Assembly: GCA_017557475.1 (NCBI GenBank) | Contig: JAFYYO010000265.1 | Coordinates: 1 to 20,412, forward strand | Direction of reading: 5' to 3' | Source of the DNA: Bacteroidaceae bacterium | Lineage (GTDB): Bacteria > Bacteroidota > Bacteroidia > Bacteroidales > Bacteroidaceae | DNA: 20,412 nt | Shown here: in pieces, positions 1-7,391 of the stretch | Layout of the letters: each line of letters opens with the position of its first letter | How positions within the stretch are numbered: the first letter of the stretch is position 1 | Notes under the pieces: model-generated | Database searches by the model: none | The model's input: only the letters and a program-made list of their open reading frames with translations | What the model was told of the DNA's origin: nothing | Made by a program: the position numbers and the translations under genes

Positions 1-777
1 GTCATCTGGCTTCCCACCAGAGATGTCGAGCTTTGTGCTGACCAAACAGGCTACAGATCCGTTGAGTTCCTGCCGGCTGACTCGACGCGAACCATCCACC
101 TTCAGGAAGCAAAAAGTATCCGGCTGCAAGGAAGCTTACAGGAACAAATCGCTAGTTTGCCTAAATATGTGCCTGATGAAGATGAGGTACGGCTTCTTCC
201 CCAAGGCACCATAGGTGGTTCTCCTTACTGCCCGTCCAGTGACTCCATCCTCTACCTCGTCAACGGAGTGCCTCAACCTAAGGAAAACAATAAATGGTTA
301 GGCAGAAGGTCTTATCTCGACTACTTCAAAGGGCAGCACATGCTTGTTAGCAAAGTAATGAGACACATGACTGATGAAGCCAAGCAACGCTACATCGAGA
401 AGTTTGGCGAGGCGGCAAAGCACGGCGTCGTAGAGTACTTCTGCGTGGAGGACACACTATGCGACTACTATATGAACCAGCACGAGGAACTGAAAGCAAG
501 CCGTCGCCGTGTGTCGGGCGTAGTGTATGACGAAAACGACGAGCCTTTAGCCCACACCATGATTAATATATGGCATGAGAAAAGGGTCTGGGGATTCGAA
601 ACGACAGACTCTTTGGGAAACTTTACCTTTTGGGTTCCCCGCACAGACGTCAAGATGGAGTTCACATACGTTGGCTTTTATAAGCCTGTTGTCGTCGAAC
701 CAAGCGATACGTTCCAAACAATCTATCTCTTACCTAATGACAACTTACAATACTTGAGGGAAAATCTAAAATTTTGA
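1..777 (+). CDS. Partial protein with two carboxypeptidase-like regulatory domains around a plug-like segment (5' end missing)
   Basis: The frame is open from base 1 to the TGA at 775-777 (258 residues); the true start lies outside the window. Seen: the first residues (WLPTRDVELCADQTGYRSVE) align with the C-terminal segment (WVPRTDVKMEFTYVGFYKPV), so two copies of a carboxypeptidase D regulatory-like beta-sandwich are present, the first one cut. Between them is 'LYLVNGVPQ' and, later, 'YIEKFGEAAKHGVVEYF', which resembles the 'VNGK...KYGEKAKNGVIEI' signature of degenerate TonB-plug domains found in Bacteroidota surface and M56-type proteins. The second sandwich begins near 'VSGVVYDENDEPL'. Such domains are usually exported and mediate protein contacts; no enzymatic site is visible. 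The next gene starts 3 bases after the stop, so the two are probably co-transcribed. Overall function is unknown. Confidence 0.7.
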   Translation, partial: VIWLPTRDVELCADQTGYRSVEFLPADSTRTIHLQEAKSIRLQGSLQEQIASLPKYVPDEDEVRLLPQGTIGGSPYCPSSDSILYLVNGVPQPKENNKWLGRRSYLDYFKGQHMLVSKVMRHMTDEAKQRYIEKFGEAAKHGVVEYFCVEDTLCDYYMNQHEELKASRRRVSGVVYDENDEPLAHTMINIWHEKRVWGFETTDSLGNFTFWVPRTDVKMEFTYVGFYKPVVVEPSDTFQTIYLLPNDNLQYLRENLKF

Positions 778-779
778 AC

Positions 780-1382
780 ATGAAAAGGCGAATCATTACA
801 TTAGTGACGTTGCTGATGACAGCAGCTATTGGCGCACAAGCTCAAAGCAGACTGGAACCCATGACGCAAAGTGAGCAGAAGTTATGGGGAGAAAGGGATT
901 TTGGGACATGGCTTTCTCAAAAGGCAAGCCAGCAGATGCTCATATTCCCTTCATTTAGCTTTCCCTCAGCCCTGTATGTGTATCGCGGTTATGGGGAAAT
1001 CGAACGGTTGCAGGTGAAGCGATGCGTGGTGAACAAGGAAGCTGGGCCGGATGAGCCGATACTGAAGTTGGATTCTATAGAGATTAAGACAGACAAGGAC
1101 ACGGCTTTAAAGTTTTCCTGCTTAATTGAACATGCAGTCAAAACATGTATGTTCAATGACGAACGACTGGGATTCGACGGAACCACATACTTCTTTGGGA
1201 ATAGTATTCGTGTTGCCACAATATGGTCACCAGAGATCGGAAGCAACTGCAAAAGGCTGACGGATGTGTTGGAAAAAGCTATGACAGCTGTCAAGAACCA
1301 AAACGAGGACGAACTGAAAAGCTTGCTTCCCGAGGTTGAGTCCCTGACAAAGGTGTTCAAGAAGCTTTATCCAAACGACTGA
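780..1382 (+). CDS. Small secreted protein of unknown function
   Basis: This is a 200-residue protein. The ATG at 780 is preferred over the in-frame TTG at 774 because it gives a clean Sec signal peptide: MKRR, a hydrophobic core (IITLVTLLMTAAIGA), then AQAQ as signal peptidase I site near residue 22. No cysteine follows as in a lipobox. The mature part has no motif I recognise. It contains aromatic/proline-rich stretches (LIFPSFSFPSALYVYRGYGE) and an acidic/amphipathic helical C-terminus (residues about 160-200). It lies 2 bases after the stop of the upstream gene, which suggests a shared transcript and perhaps a shared periplasmic or surface role. I do not recognise a family. Confidence 0.75.
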   Translation: MKRRIITLVTLLMTAAIGAQAQSRLEPMTQSEQKLWGERDFGTWLSQKASQQMLIFPSFSFPSALYVYRGYGEIERLQVKRCVVNKEAGPDEPILKLDSIEIKTDKDTALKFSCLIEHAVKTCMFNDERLGFDGTTYFFGNSIRVATIWSPEIGSNCKRLTDVLEKAMTAVKNQNEDELKSLLPEVESLTKVFKKLYPND

Positions 1383-1403
1383 TACAAGGGTTTGCATCTC
1401 TTT

Positions 1404-1507
1404 TACCCTCGCTTATTGCCAATCTTGAGCTGCGCTCGAGCTCGGTTACGCTCGGTAATGCGGATGCTAACCCTTAGTTAGCATCCGCATTACCCTCGCT
1501 TATTGCC
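1404..1507. repeat. 17-bp direct repeats flanking the hairpin
   Basis: TACCCTCGCTTATTGCC occurs at 1404-1420 and again, identically, at 1491-1507. The second copy overlaps the end of the right hairpin arm. The arrangement resembles a small non-autonomous repeat element, with no transposase. Confidence 0.85.
1454..1494. repeat. Perfect 18-bp inverted repeat with 5-nt loop
   Basis: The left arm is GGTAATGCGGATGCTAAC (1454-1471), the loop CCTTA, and the right arm 1477-1494 its exact reverse complement. There is no T-run on either side, so it is not a standard intrinsic terminator, although the hairpin could stabilise the 3' end of the upstream transcript. Confidence 0.9.
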
Positions 1508-1636
1508 GACCTTCATCAGGGCGATGCCGATGATGATCCTGATGATTTCGCATACCTCTGCACTCTACACAATGCGTGAAGGGGACTAATACCCTACGCT
1601 ATTTTTGACATCTTCCCCTACTTTTTCCCGTTATAT

Positions 1637-1668
1637 TTTGGATATGTCTGCTAAAACCAGTATCTTTG
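1637..1668 (+). promoter_or_regulatory. Bacteroidota-type promoter of the LicD operon
   Basis: TTTG (-33) at 1637-1640, exactly 20 bp, then TATCTTTG (-7; consensus TAnnTTTG) at 1661-1668. Transcription should begin near 1675, leaving a leader of about 15 nt before the ATG at 1690. Confidence 0.8.
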
Positions 1669-1689
1669 CATCTGTAAAGTGCGACTGCC

Positions 1690-2544
1690 ATGCAAAGTAT
1701 CAAATACATCACGGGAGACGAGCTTCGCAGGCTGCAATTGATGCTGTTGGACTGCCTTGTGGAGATTGATAGGGTATGTCGCGCAAACAATATCCGCTAT
1801 TGCATCGCATACGGCACACTGCTGGGTGCAATACGGCACAAGGGGTTTATACCATGGGACGATGATGTAGATGTCGTGATGACCCGTGAGGAATACGACA
1901 AGTTTACCCGTGTTGCAAATCAGCTCAACCCCTCTATCTGTTTCTTCCAAGACAACGACACCGAGGCTTCCTATCCTTGGGGATATGGAAAGGTTCGGCG
2001 CACTGGCACGAGGTATATCAGGGTAGGACAGGAGCACCTCAAGCATCGCACAGGCTTTATGATGGATATCTTCCCGATGGACGACCTCCCCAAGTCTGTC
2101 TTTGGGCAAAAGCTATTCTACGGCATCTGCTTCTGCTTGCGCAAGATGACCTATGCTCAGGTGGGATGGGTTTCGGAGTCCTCTATTTTGTGGAGATCAT
2201 GGTTCAAGGCACTCTCGTTCATTCCTCCTCGTTGGGTACTTAGCATAAGCAAACTCTTACAGAGCCGCCACAACAACTCGACGCCCAACCGTGCTCACAT
2301 GATGTTCATTAAGCCCGACGGTCTTGGGGTAAACGAGAATAGTCCTGAGGAAAGATACGGCTGGCGCAAGGAGTGGCTTACCGATTTGGCCGAATATGAA
2401 TTTGAGGGTCACCTCTTCTTCGGTCCGAAGGACTATGCTGCATCATTGACATGGAGTTACGGCTCTAACTTCATGACGCCACCTCCGACAACAGAGCGCA
2501 GTTCGAATGCACCATGTTCTGACTATAGTTTTGACCACAATTAA
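1690..2544 (+). CDS. LicD-family phosphotransferase
   Basis: This 284-residue protein has the LicD signature at residues 41-61: YGTLLGAIRHKGFIPWDDDV followed by D, the nucleotidyltransferase-fold core with the metal-binding acidic cluster (D57, D58, D59, D61). The C-terminal 'MTPPP' (from residue 262) also fits the family. Family knowledge: LicD enzymes move a phospho-alcohol (phosphocholine, phosphoribitol, glycerol phosphate) from a CDP-activated donor to a sugar. It is the first gene after a promoter and is followed by CDP-alcohol enzymes and a cytidylyltransferase, which fits use of a CDP-linked donor made by this operon. The substrate cannot be read from sequence. The final ~14 residues are less family-like; an alternative frame there (HHVLTIV) also looks plausible, so a sequencing or natural frameshift is possible but not required. 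Confidence 0.88.
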   Translation: MQSIKYITGDELRRLQLMLLDCLVEIDRVCRANNIRYCIAYGTLLGAIRHKGFIPWDDDVDVVMTREEYDKFTRVANQLNPSICFFQDNDTEASYPWGYGKVRRTGTRYIRVGQEHLKHRTGFMMDIFPMDDLPKSVFGQKLFYGICFCLRKMTYAQVGWVSESSILWRSWFKALSFIPPRWVLSISKLLQSRHNNSTPNRAHMMFIKPDGLGVNENSPEERYGWRKEWLTDLAEYEFEGHLFFGPKDYAASLTWSYGSNFMTPPPTTERSSNAPCSDYSFDHN

Positions 2545-2581
2545 AAAACCTCTATTAAAGAAACTGCAATATATAGGCTCT

Positions 2582-3595
2582 ATGGCATCAAAGAAATCTA
2601 TGAATGAGTCGTTCCTGGCTTCGATGAAATCCACCGAAGTATGCTCTTGGTTTGAACTAAATGTAATGCGCCGTACCGGTTTCTACCTGGCATGGTTTGC
2701 CAATAAGTTGAACATTCACCCTAATACCATCACCATCCTGTCTATGATCTTAGGTGCCGGCAGCACCTACTTCTTCATGAGCGGAAGTTGGTACTACGGA
2801 TATGGAGCGCAGGGCGACAAGATGATGGGTGTGGTCTTCAACATCATTGCGATTGGCATGCTCTTTTGGGCTGATGTGTTAGACAATACTGATGGGCAAC
2901 TGGCACGCCTCTCTGGAAAGAGGTCGCGCATTGGACGCATACTGGACGGCGTAGCGGGCTTCGTTTGGATGATTCCTATTTACCTCGGTTTGGCTTGGCG
3001 TATTTACAAGCATCATAGCATGGAATTTGGATGGTTTGGCATAGAAGACTCCCCCAATAGGTCTCTCGTCTATGGGCTTGCTATTCTTGCATTGATTTTC
3101 TATTCCGGATTCGCAGGATGCGGAGGACAGCAACGCGTAAGTGACTACTACATGCAAGTCCACTTGCTCTTCTCTAAAGAAGCAAATGGGACAGAGCTTG
3201 ACAGATCAGAGCAACAGCAACAGGCTTACAACCAACTCCCAGAAGATGCCAAGTGGTGGGAGCGACTGTTCATGAGAAACTACATCAACTACACAAAGAA
3301 ACAAGAACGCACCACGCCTAAACTGCAAAAGCTTCTGGCGAAGTTAGAAGAGAAATATGGCAACGTTAATAATATGCCAGAGGATGTACGACAGAAACTG
3401 CATGACTACTCCCTGCCCATCATCCACATGGACTTTACGGGATTCTCTTATAGAGCACTTTCGCTTGCCTTTTTTGTCTTGATAGACTTCCCATTGGGTC
3501 ATTTCCTTTTTGAATCGATTGTACTTGGCTTGGGAACTCTCTACACAATCAAAAAGCATGAGGCTTTCTGCGAAAAGGTAACTCGCGAATTATGA
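2582..3595 (+). CDS. CDP-alcohol phosphatidyltransferase-like integral membrane protein
   Basis: This is a 337-residue membrane protein. The ATG at 2582 is chosen because it leaves a 37-base gap after licD; the frame is open further upstream but overlaps it. Seen: the CDP-alcohol phosphotransferase signature at residues 101-126, D101-x2-D104-G105-x2-A108-R109-x8-G118-x3-D122, but the fourth, proposed catalytic, Asp position holds Gly126 (LDGVAG). Before it is 'NIHPNTIT', typical of the family's first membrane helix. A long polar stretch (about residues 195-280, Q/E/K-rich, coiled-coil-like) is inserted before the final hydrophobic helices. Family role: transfer of a phospho-alcohol from CDP-alcohol, or of phosphatidyl from CDP-DAG, at the membrane. 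It overlaps the next gene by ATGA, so the two are translationally coupled. Confidence 0.85.
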   Translation: MASKKSMNESFLASMKSTEVCSWFELNVMRRTGFYLAWFANKLNIHPNTITILSMILGAGSTYFFMSGSWYYGYGAQGDKMMGVVFNIIAIGMLFWADVLDNTDGQLARLSGKRSRIGRILDGVAGFVWMIPIYLGLAWRIYKHHSMEFGWFGIEDSPNRSLVYGLAILALIFYSGFAGCGGQQRVSDYYMQVHLLFSKEANGTELDRSEQQQQAYNQLPEDAKWWERLFMRNYINYTKKQERTTPKLQKLLAKLEEKYGNVNNMPEDVRQKLHDYSLPIIHMDFTGFSYRALSLAFFVLIDFPLGHFLFESIVLGLGTLYTIKKHEAFCEKVTREL

Positions 3596-4647
3596 AAATT
3601 ACCAAACAACGGATAAACGACTTCTTGTTCCTCCTGGGAATCGTGATGGTTATCATCATGATTTTCACCTTTGATGTGGACTTCCGCGCCCTGTGGGCAA
3701 TGATTCTCAAAGCAGGTTATTGGATGATTCCAATATTGGCTGTTTGGATTCTCATTTACTTTGTCAATGCCCTGGCTTGGCGCGAAATAATCAAGCACAA
3801 CCTAGACCCCGGTGAACATGTCAGCCTCTGGCGTATTTACCGCCTCACCATAAGTGGCTATGCACTCAACAATACAACACCAATGGGAGGCGTTGGAGGA
3901 GAGCCCTACCGCATCATCGAACTAACAAAGGATACCTCCAAAGCCCATGCCACATCATCGGTAATCCTTTATTCGATGATGCACATATACTCACACTTCT
4001 GGTTTTGGTTCACATCAATTTTCCTATACATAGGCCTTGTGCTGGCAGGCGACCATTTGCCCATGAACTGGGGAATAGGCTTTGCTCTCATGCTACTGAC
4101 CTTGTTCTGTTTGATTGGATTCTACTTCTTCTCTATTGGCTATCGCAACGGACTTACGGTCAAGGTCATTGGATGGATAGGAAAGATTCCCGGACTTAAG
4201 AATTGGAGCACACACTTTCTGGAACGCCACATCGATACACTTAAAAATGTGGACCAACAAATAGCTGCCCTGCACAGTCAGAACAGTACAGCGTTCTATC
4301 GTTCACTCATCTTAGAATATGTAGCACGCCTCATGCTCGGACTTGAGGTAATGTTTATGCTTATCCTCTTCGGCAAAGATGAAGGAGGCGGTTTCTCCGG
4401 ATACATGCTCCTCTTTCTTCATTGTGTCCTGGTGGAGGCTATCACATCCTGGTGTGCCAACATCATTGGTTTCCTGCCGCTACAATTGGGTGTACAGGAA
4501 TTAGGCTATGCCGTATCAACCAGTGCATTGGGGCTGACCGGCGAAATTGGTTTCTTCGTGAGCATAATTGCTCGTGTGCGCCAGATTGTGTGGGCTGCCA
4601 TTGGCATTGCTCTGATAAAAGTTAAGTACAAAGGCAAATACGAATAA
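3592..4647 (+). CDS. Flippase-like multi-span membrane protein (LPG synthase TM region family)
   Basis: A 351-residue, very hydrophobic protein with roughly eight membrane segments. Characteristic family features are visible: 'NNTTPMGGVGGEPYRI' (residues about 94-109), the membrane motif of the lysylphosphatidylglycerol-synthase TM / UPF0104 family, and the late 'GFLPLQLGVQELGYA' segment. Proteins of this family are thought or shown to move lipid-linked groups across the membrane. The start overlaps the stop of the CDP-alcohol enzyme gene (ATGA), which argues for coupled function: the lipid made by the upstream enzyme may be the flipped cargo. No aminoacyl-transferase domain is attached, so this is not an MprF-type synthase. 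Cargo is inferred only from context. Confidence 0.85.
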   Translation: MKITKQRINDFLFLLGIVMVIIMIFTFDVDFRALWAMILKAGYWMIPILAVWILIYFVNALAWREIIKHNLDPGEHVSLWRIYRLTISGYALNNTTPMGGVGGEPYRIIELTKDTSKAHATSSVILYSMMHIYSHFWFWFTSIFLYIGLVLAGDHLPMNWGIGFALMLLTLFCLIGFYFFSIGYRNGLTVKVIGWIGKIPGLKNWSTHFLERHIDTLKNVDQQIAALHSQNSTAFYRSLILEYVARLMLGLEVMFMLILFGKDEGGGFSGYMLLFLHCVLVEAITSWCANIIGFLPLQLGVQELGYAVSTSALGLTGEIGFFVSIIARVRQIVWAAIGIALIKVKYKGKYE

Positions 4648-4673
4648 CGACATTATATTATAAAAGATAGGAC

Positions 4674-5762
4674 ATGATTGAGACATCTTTTTTGAATTTT
4701 ACGGTAGGACCGGTTCAATCATCTGAAGAAGTGCGAGCCATTGGGAAGCTGCAAGTACCCTATTTCCGTACTCCTGAGTTTTCGGAACTGATGTTGGAAA
4801 ACGAAAGACTAGTAAAGGAATTTGCGAAAGCCGACGAGAATGCACGCGTATGCTTTATGACCACATCAGGAACGGGTTCGATGGAAGCATCGCTTATAAA
4901 CTGTTTCTCACAGGAAGACAGACTAATCATAGTGAATGGAGGTAGCTTTGGCGAGCGCTTCGAGCAGATGGCCGAGCTCTATCATATCCCCCACACCACC
5001 ATCAAGCTTCGCCATGGCGAAGCACTTAAGGCAGGCCATCTGGCTCCCTTTGAGGGGCAGGACTATACCGGTTTCCTTGTAAACATGCATGAGACCTCTA
5101 CTGGTGTGCTCTACGACATGCCCATGATTTCCGATTTTTGCCGCCGCAACCATCTTTTCCTTGTGGCCGACACCATTAGTTCCTTCATGTGCGACCCCTT
5201 CAACATGAAGGAATGGAACGTAGGTGCCATGATAACAGGGTCGCAGAAAGCATTGGCGTGCCCTCCCGGAGTCTCACTCATCGTGCTCTCCCCTGAAGCG
5301 GTGGAACGTGTTTACAGTCACAATCCCATGTGCATGTACTTGGACCTAAAACTGGCTCTCAAGAATGGAGAACGCGGACAAACGCCCTTTACTCCTGCAG
5401 TACAGACTTTGATACAGATTAACACGCGCCTCCACGAGATTGATGCAAATGGAGGAGTTGATGCCGAGGTGCAGCGTTGTGCAGAACAGGCAAGAGACTT
5501 CCGCACCCGTATCCAAGAACTACCTTTCGAATTTGTGTCCGAAAGCCCGGCCAACGGCGTGACACCTCTCCACCCTCTCCATGCCAATGCATACGAGATA
5601 TTCAAAATACTCAAGGACGAATATCGCATCTGGATATGTCCCAATGGTGGTGATATGGCAGACAAGATTTTCCGTGTCGGACACATGGGATGCCTTACCA
5701 AGGACGACAACACTACCCTTATCAATGCATTCAAAGATCTACAAAAAAGAGGACTCCTATGA
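4674..5762 (+). CDS. Class V PLP-dependent aminotransferase
   Basis: A 362-residue, full-length fold-type I enzyme of the alanine-glyoxylate/serine-pyruvate/PhnW group. Seen: 'NFTVGPV' near the start, PLP-phosphate loop SGTGSME (residues 65-71), PLP-pyridine aspartate in VADTISS (D166), Schiff-base lysine in [12 protein letters not shown] (K192), and the substrate-carboxylate arginine in FRVGHMG (R334). It should therefore be catalytically competent. The amino acceptor is unknown. Its place between CDP-alcohol genes and a cytidylyltransferase suggests it makes an amino-alcohol phosphate, for example by analogy with serinol phosphate formation from dihydroxyacetone phosphate in Campylobacter capsule pathways. 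A 2-aminoethylphosphonate route is less likely, since no PEP mutase or phosphonopyruvate decarboxylase gene is in view. It overlaps the next gene by ATGA. Confidence 0.85.
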   Translation: MIETSFLNFTVGPVQSSEEVRAIGKLQVPYFRTPEFSELMLENERLVKEFAKADENARVCFMTTSGTGSMEASLINCFSQEDRLIIVNGGSFGERFEQMAELYHIPHTTIKLRHGEALKAGHLAPFEGQDYTGFLVNMHETSTGVLYDMPMISDFCRRNHLFLVADTISSFMCDPFNMKEWNVGAMITGSQKALACPPGVSLIVLSPEAVERVYSHNPMCMYLDLKLALKNGERGQTPFTPAVQTLIQINTRLHEIDANGGVDAEVQRCAEQARDFRTRIQELPFEFVSESPANGVTPLHPLHANAYEIFKILKDEYRIWICPNGGDMADKIFRVGHMGCLTKDDNTTLINAFKDLQKRGLL

Positions 5763-7087
5763 AGAAAGTCATTACCTATGGGACCTACGACCTGCTCCAC
5801 TTCGGGCACATACGTCTCCTGGAACGTGCAAAGGCACTAGGGGACTACCTCATCGTGGGTGTTACGAGCGATGATTTTGACATATCACGTGGAAAAATCA
5901 ATGTTCAACAGTCGTTGATGGAGCGCATAGAGGCTGTGCGAGCTACAGGTCTGGCAGACGAGATTGTCATAGAGCAATATGAAGGTCAGAAGATAGATGA
6001 CATCCAGAAGTACGGCGTCGACATCTTTACGGTGGGATCCGATTGGGTCGGTGTTTTCGATTACCTGAAGGAGTATTGCGAGGTGGTATATCTCGACCGC
6101 ACACAAGGCGTGTCCAGCAGCGAGATTCGCAGTAAGGAGAATGCTCTACGCTTCGGCATTGTTGGTGATACCGATGTCATCAACAAGTTCGCATTGGAGT
6201 GTAAGAATGTTAATGGCATAGAGTTAATCGGGTATCTGACCTTGAATCCTTTGTTGGGAAAAGAGGGATTGGAGAATGCCACAGCCTACACTTCCTTCGA
6301 GAATTTGGTAAACGATTCCGATGCTCTTTTCGTTCGTTCACATCCCACGAAGCATTACGATCAGATAAAATATGCTCTGCAACAGAAGAAGCACGTGCTC
6401 TACGAATCACCTCTGACACTCAACCACGCTCAGGCTAAGGAACTCTTCGAGTTGGCAGACAAAAACGGATGTGTGCTCTACGCCGGCATTAAGACGGCCT
6501 ATAGCACCGCATATGCCCGCATGATACTGATGGCTAAGACTGGTAAGATTGGTGACATCGTAAGTGTAGATGCGGTATGTACGAGTCTGCAAGACGACTT
6601 GACGAAGAAAGAGATGCAGCATACATGGAACAGTATTACAGCATGGGGTCCCACAGCCATGTTGCCTGTTTTCCAACTTTTGGGAACTGATTGTTTGGAA
6701 AAGCACATTGTGTCCAAACTTCTTCCTGGAAATGACCATTTCGATACCTTTACCAAGATTGACTGGACATTCCCTAATGCCGTTGCCTCTATCAAGGTAG
6801 GCAAAGGCGTTAAGGCAGAAGGTCAGCTCATCATTGGAGGAACGAAGGGCTACATCTATGTGCCTGCCCCTTGGTGGAAAACGGACTACTTCGAAGTGCG
6901 CGCAGAGAATCAGTCTCAGAACAAACGCTTCTTCTATCAACTGGAAGGGGAAGGCATTCCTGGCATGATTGCTTCTTTCGTGAAGTCTGTTACCCGAAAC
7001 AAGCTGGCCTACATAGGCGAGAAGATTTCCCTCGAGATTGTGAAGATGATGGAGGAATGGCACAGCGGCAAGTTCACACAGATTTAG
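5759..7087 (+). CDS. Fusion: TagD-type cytidylyltransferase + Gfo/Idh/MocA-like domain
   Basis: 442 residues; the ATG at 5759 overlaps the previous stop (ATGA). Residues 1-125 are a glycerol-3-phosphate/ethanolamine-phosphate-type cytidylyltransferase: [11 protein letters not shown] with the HxGH nucleotide-binding motif (H14-H17), [11 protein letters not shown] (93-103) and [11 protein letters not shown] (114-124), the counterpart of the RTxGISTT motif. This domain appears active and should make a CDP-alcohol from CTP. Residues 130-442 look like a Gfo/Idh/MocA oxidoreductase: nucleotide-fold start '[10 protein letters not shown]' (131-140), and '[20 protein letters not shown]', where the family has EKP with a catalytic lysine; here it is ESP (215-219). 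The usual D/H pair is also not evident ([15 protein letters not shown]). So the second half may be an altered enzyme or a non-catalytic partner. It is the last gene of the operon. Confidence 0.85.
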   Translation: MKKVITYGTYDLLHFGHIRLLERAKALGDYLIVGVTSDDFDISRGKINVQQSLMERIEAVRATGLADEIVIEQYEGQKIDDIQKYGVDIFTVGSDWVGVFDYLKEYCEVVYLDRTQGVSSSEIRSKENALRFGIVGDTDVINKFALECKNVNGIELIGYLTLNPLLGKEGLENATAYTSFENLVNDSDALFVRSHPTKHYDQIKYALQQKKHVLYESPLTLNHAQAKELFELADKNGCVLYAGIKTAYSTAYARMILMAKTGKIGDIVSVDAVCTSLQDDLTKKEMQHTWNSITAWGPTAMLPVFQLLGTDCLEKHIVSKLLPGNDHFDTFTKIDWTFPNAVASIKVGKGVKAEGQLIIGGTKGYIYVPAPWWKTDYFEVRAENQSQNKRFFYQLEGEGIPGMIASFVKSVTRNKLAYIGEKISLEIVKMMEEWHSGKFTQI

Positions 7088-7119
7088 CATTCCTCGGTTA
7101 TTGTAATATTTCCCATAGT

Positions 7120-7161
7120 TGCTGCCCGCTAAAAGTTTGTTAGCAGGCAGCATTTTTTTTT
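7120..7161 (+). terminator. Intrinsic terminator of the LicD operon
   Basis: A 13-bp stem with one mismatch (arms 7120-7132 and 7140-7152, TGCTGCCCGCTAA / TTAGCAGGCAGCA), loop AAGTTTG, then nine T (7153-7161). It sits 33 bases after the stop of the fusion gene. Confidence 0.9.
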
Positions 7162-7202
7162 GTGGCGTATCATATTTCCCGTTTCAACACAGAGATTTCT
7201 TG

Positions 7203-7285
7203 CAACGCAACTTGCGTTCCTACAATCGCAGCTTGCGATGCTACAAATGCAGGCTGCGTTTCTACAGATGCAACCTGCGTTTCAA
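7203..7285. repeat. Tandem array of four 20-21 bp palindromic units
   Basis: Units begin at 7203, 7223, 7244 and 7265, of the type CAAATGCAGGCTGCGTTTCTA. Each unit has internal dyad symmetry (for example CGCA...TGCG) and they differ by a few bases. The array lies between two convergent terminators. Confidence 0.85.
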
Positions 7286-7327
7286 GAATCAAATGTGCGT
7301 AATGGAAGAATTGAAATGACATGGGAG

Positions 7328-7363
7328 AAAAAGGAAGCGAGGGCACATTGCCGTGCCCTCGCT
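7328..7363 (-). terminator. Intrinsic terminator of the B12 operon
   Basis: Read on the - strand: perfect 11-bp stem AGCGAGGGCAC / GTGCCCTCGCT (7353-7363 and 7336-7346), loop GGCAAT, then TCCTTTTT. It lies 28 bases beyond the stop of the microprotein gene. Confidence 0.9.
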
Positions 7364-7391
7364 CTGCATTAATGGGTTTTCTGTTGAGTGG

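Larger units (their letters stand above)
1383..1636. other. Non-coding, repeat-rich spacer
   Basis: There is no credible gene here. It contains two 17-bp direct repeats and an 18-bp perfect inverted repeat (listed separately), and a palindromic stretch around 1425-1441 (GAGCT...AGCTC). It separates the secreted-protein genes from the promoter of the LicD operon. Confidence 0.7.

Noticed and set aside
2480..2582. Frameshift at the end of the LicD gene that would fuse it to the next gene
   Set aside because: The alternative frame gives a HHVLTIV-like ending, but the present frame ends normally 37 bases before a good ATG of the next gene. Not strong enough to call; noted in the licD entry.
4674..5762. 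2-aminoethylphosphonate pathway (PhnW) assignment of the aminotransferase
   Set aside because: Same fold and close family, but no PEP mutase, phosphonopyruvate decarboxylase or PntC-type nucleotidyltransferase in the window; the cytidylyltransferase is of the TagD type.
7203..7285. CRISPR array
   Set aside because: Units are contiguous without unique spacers, as in the 12321 array; no cas genes.
7160..7372. Short + strand frames with heptapeptide repeats (FLQxQLA type)
   Set aside because: The repeat arises from reading the 21-bp palindromic array; frames cross a terminator, have no RBS and extend into the opposite operon's terminator.
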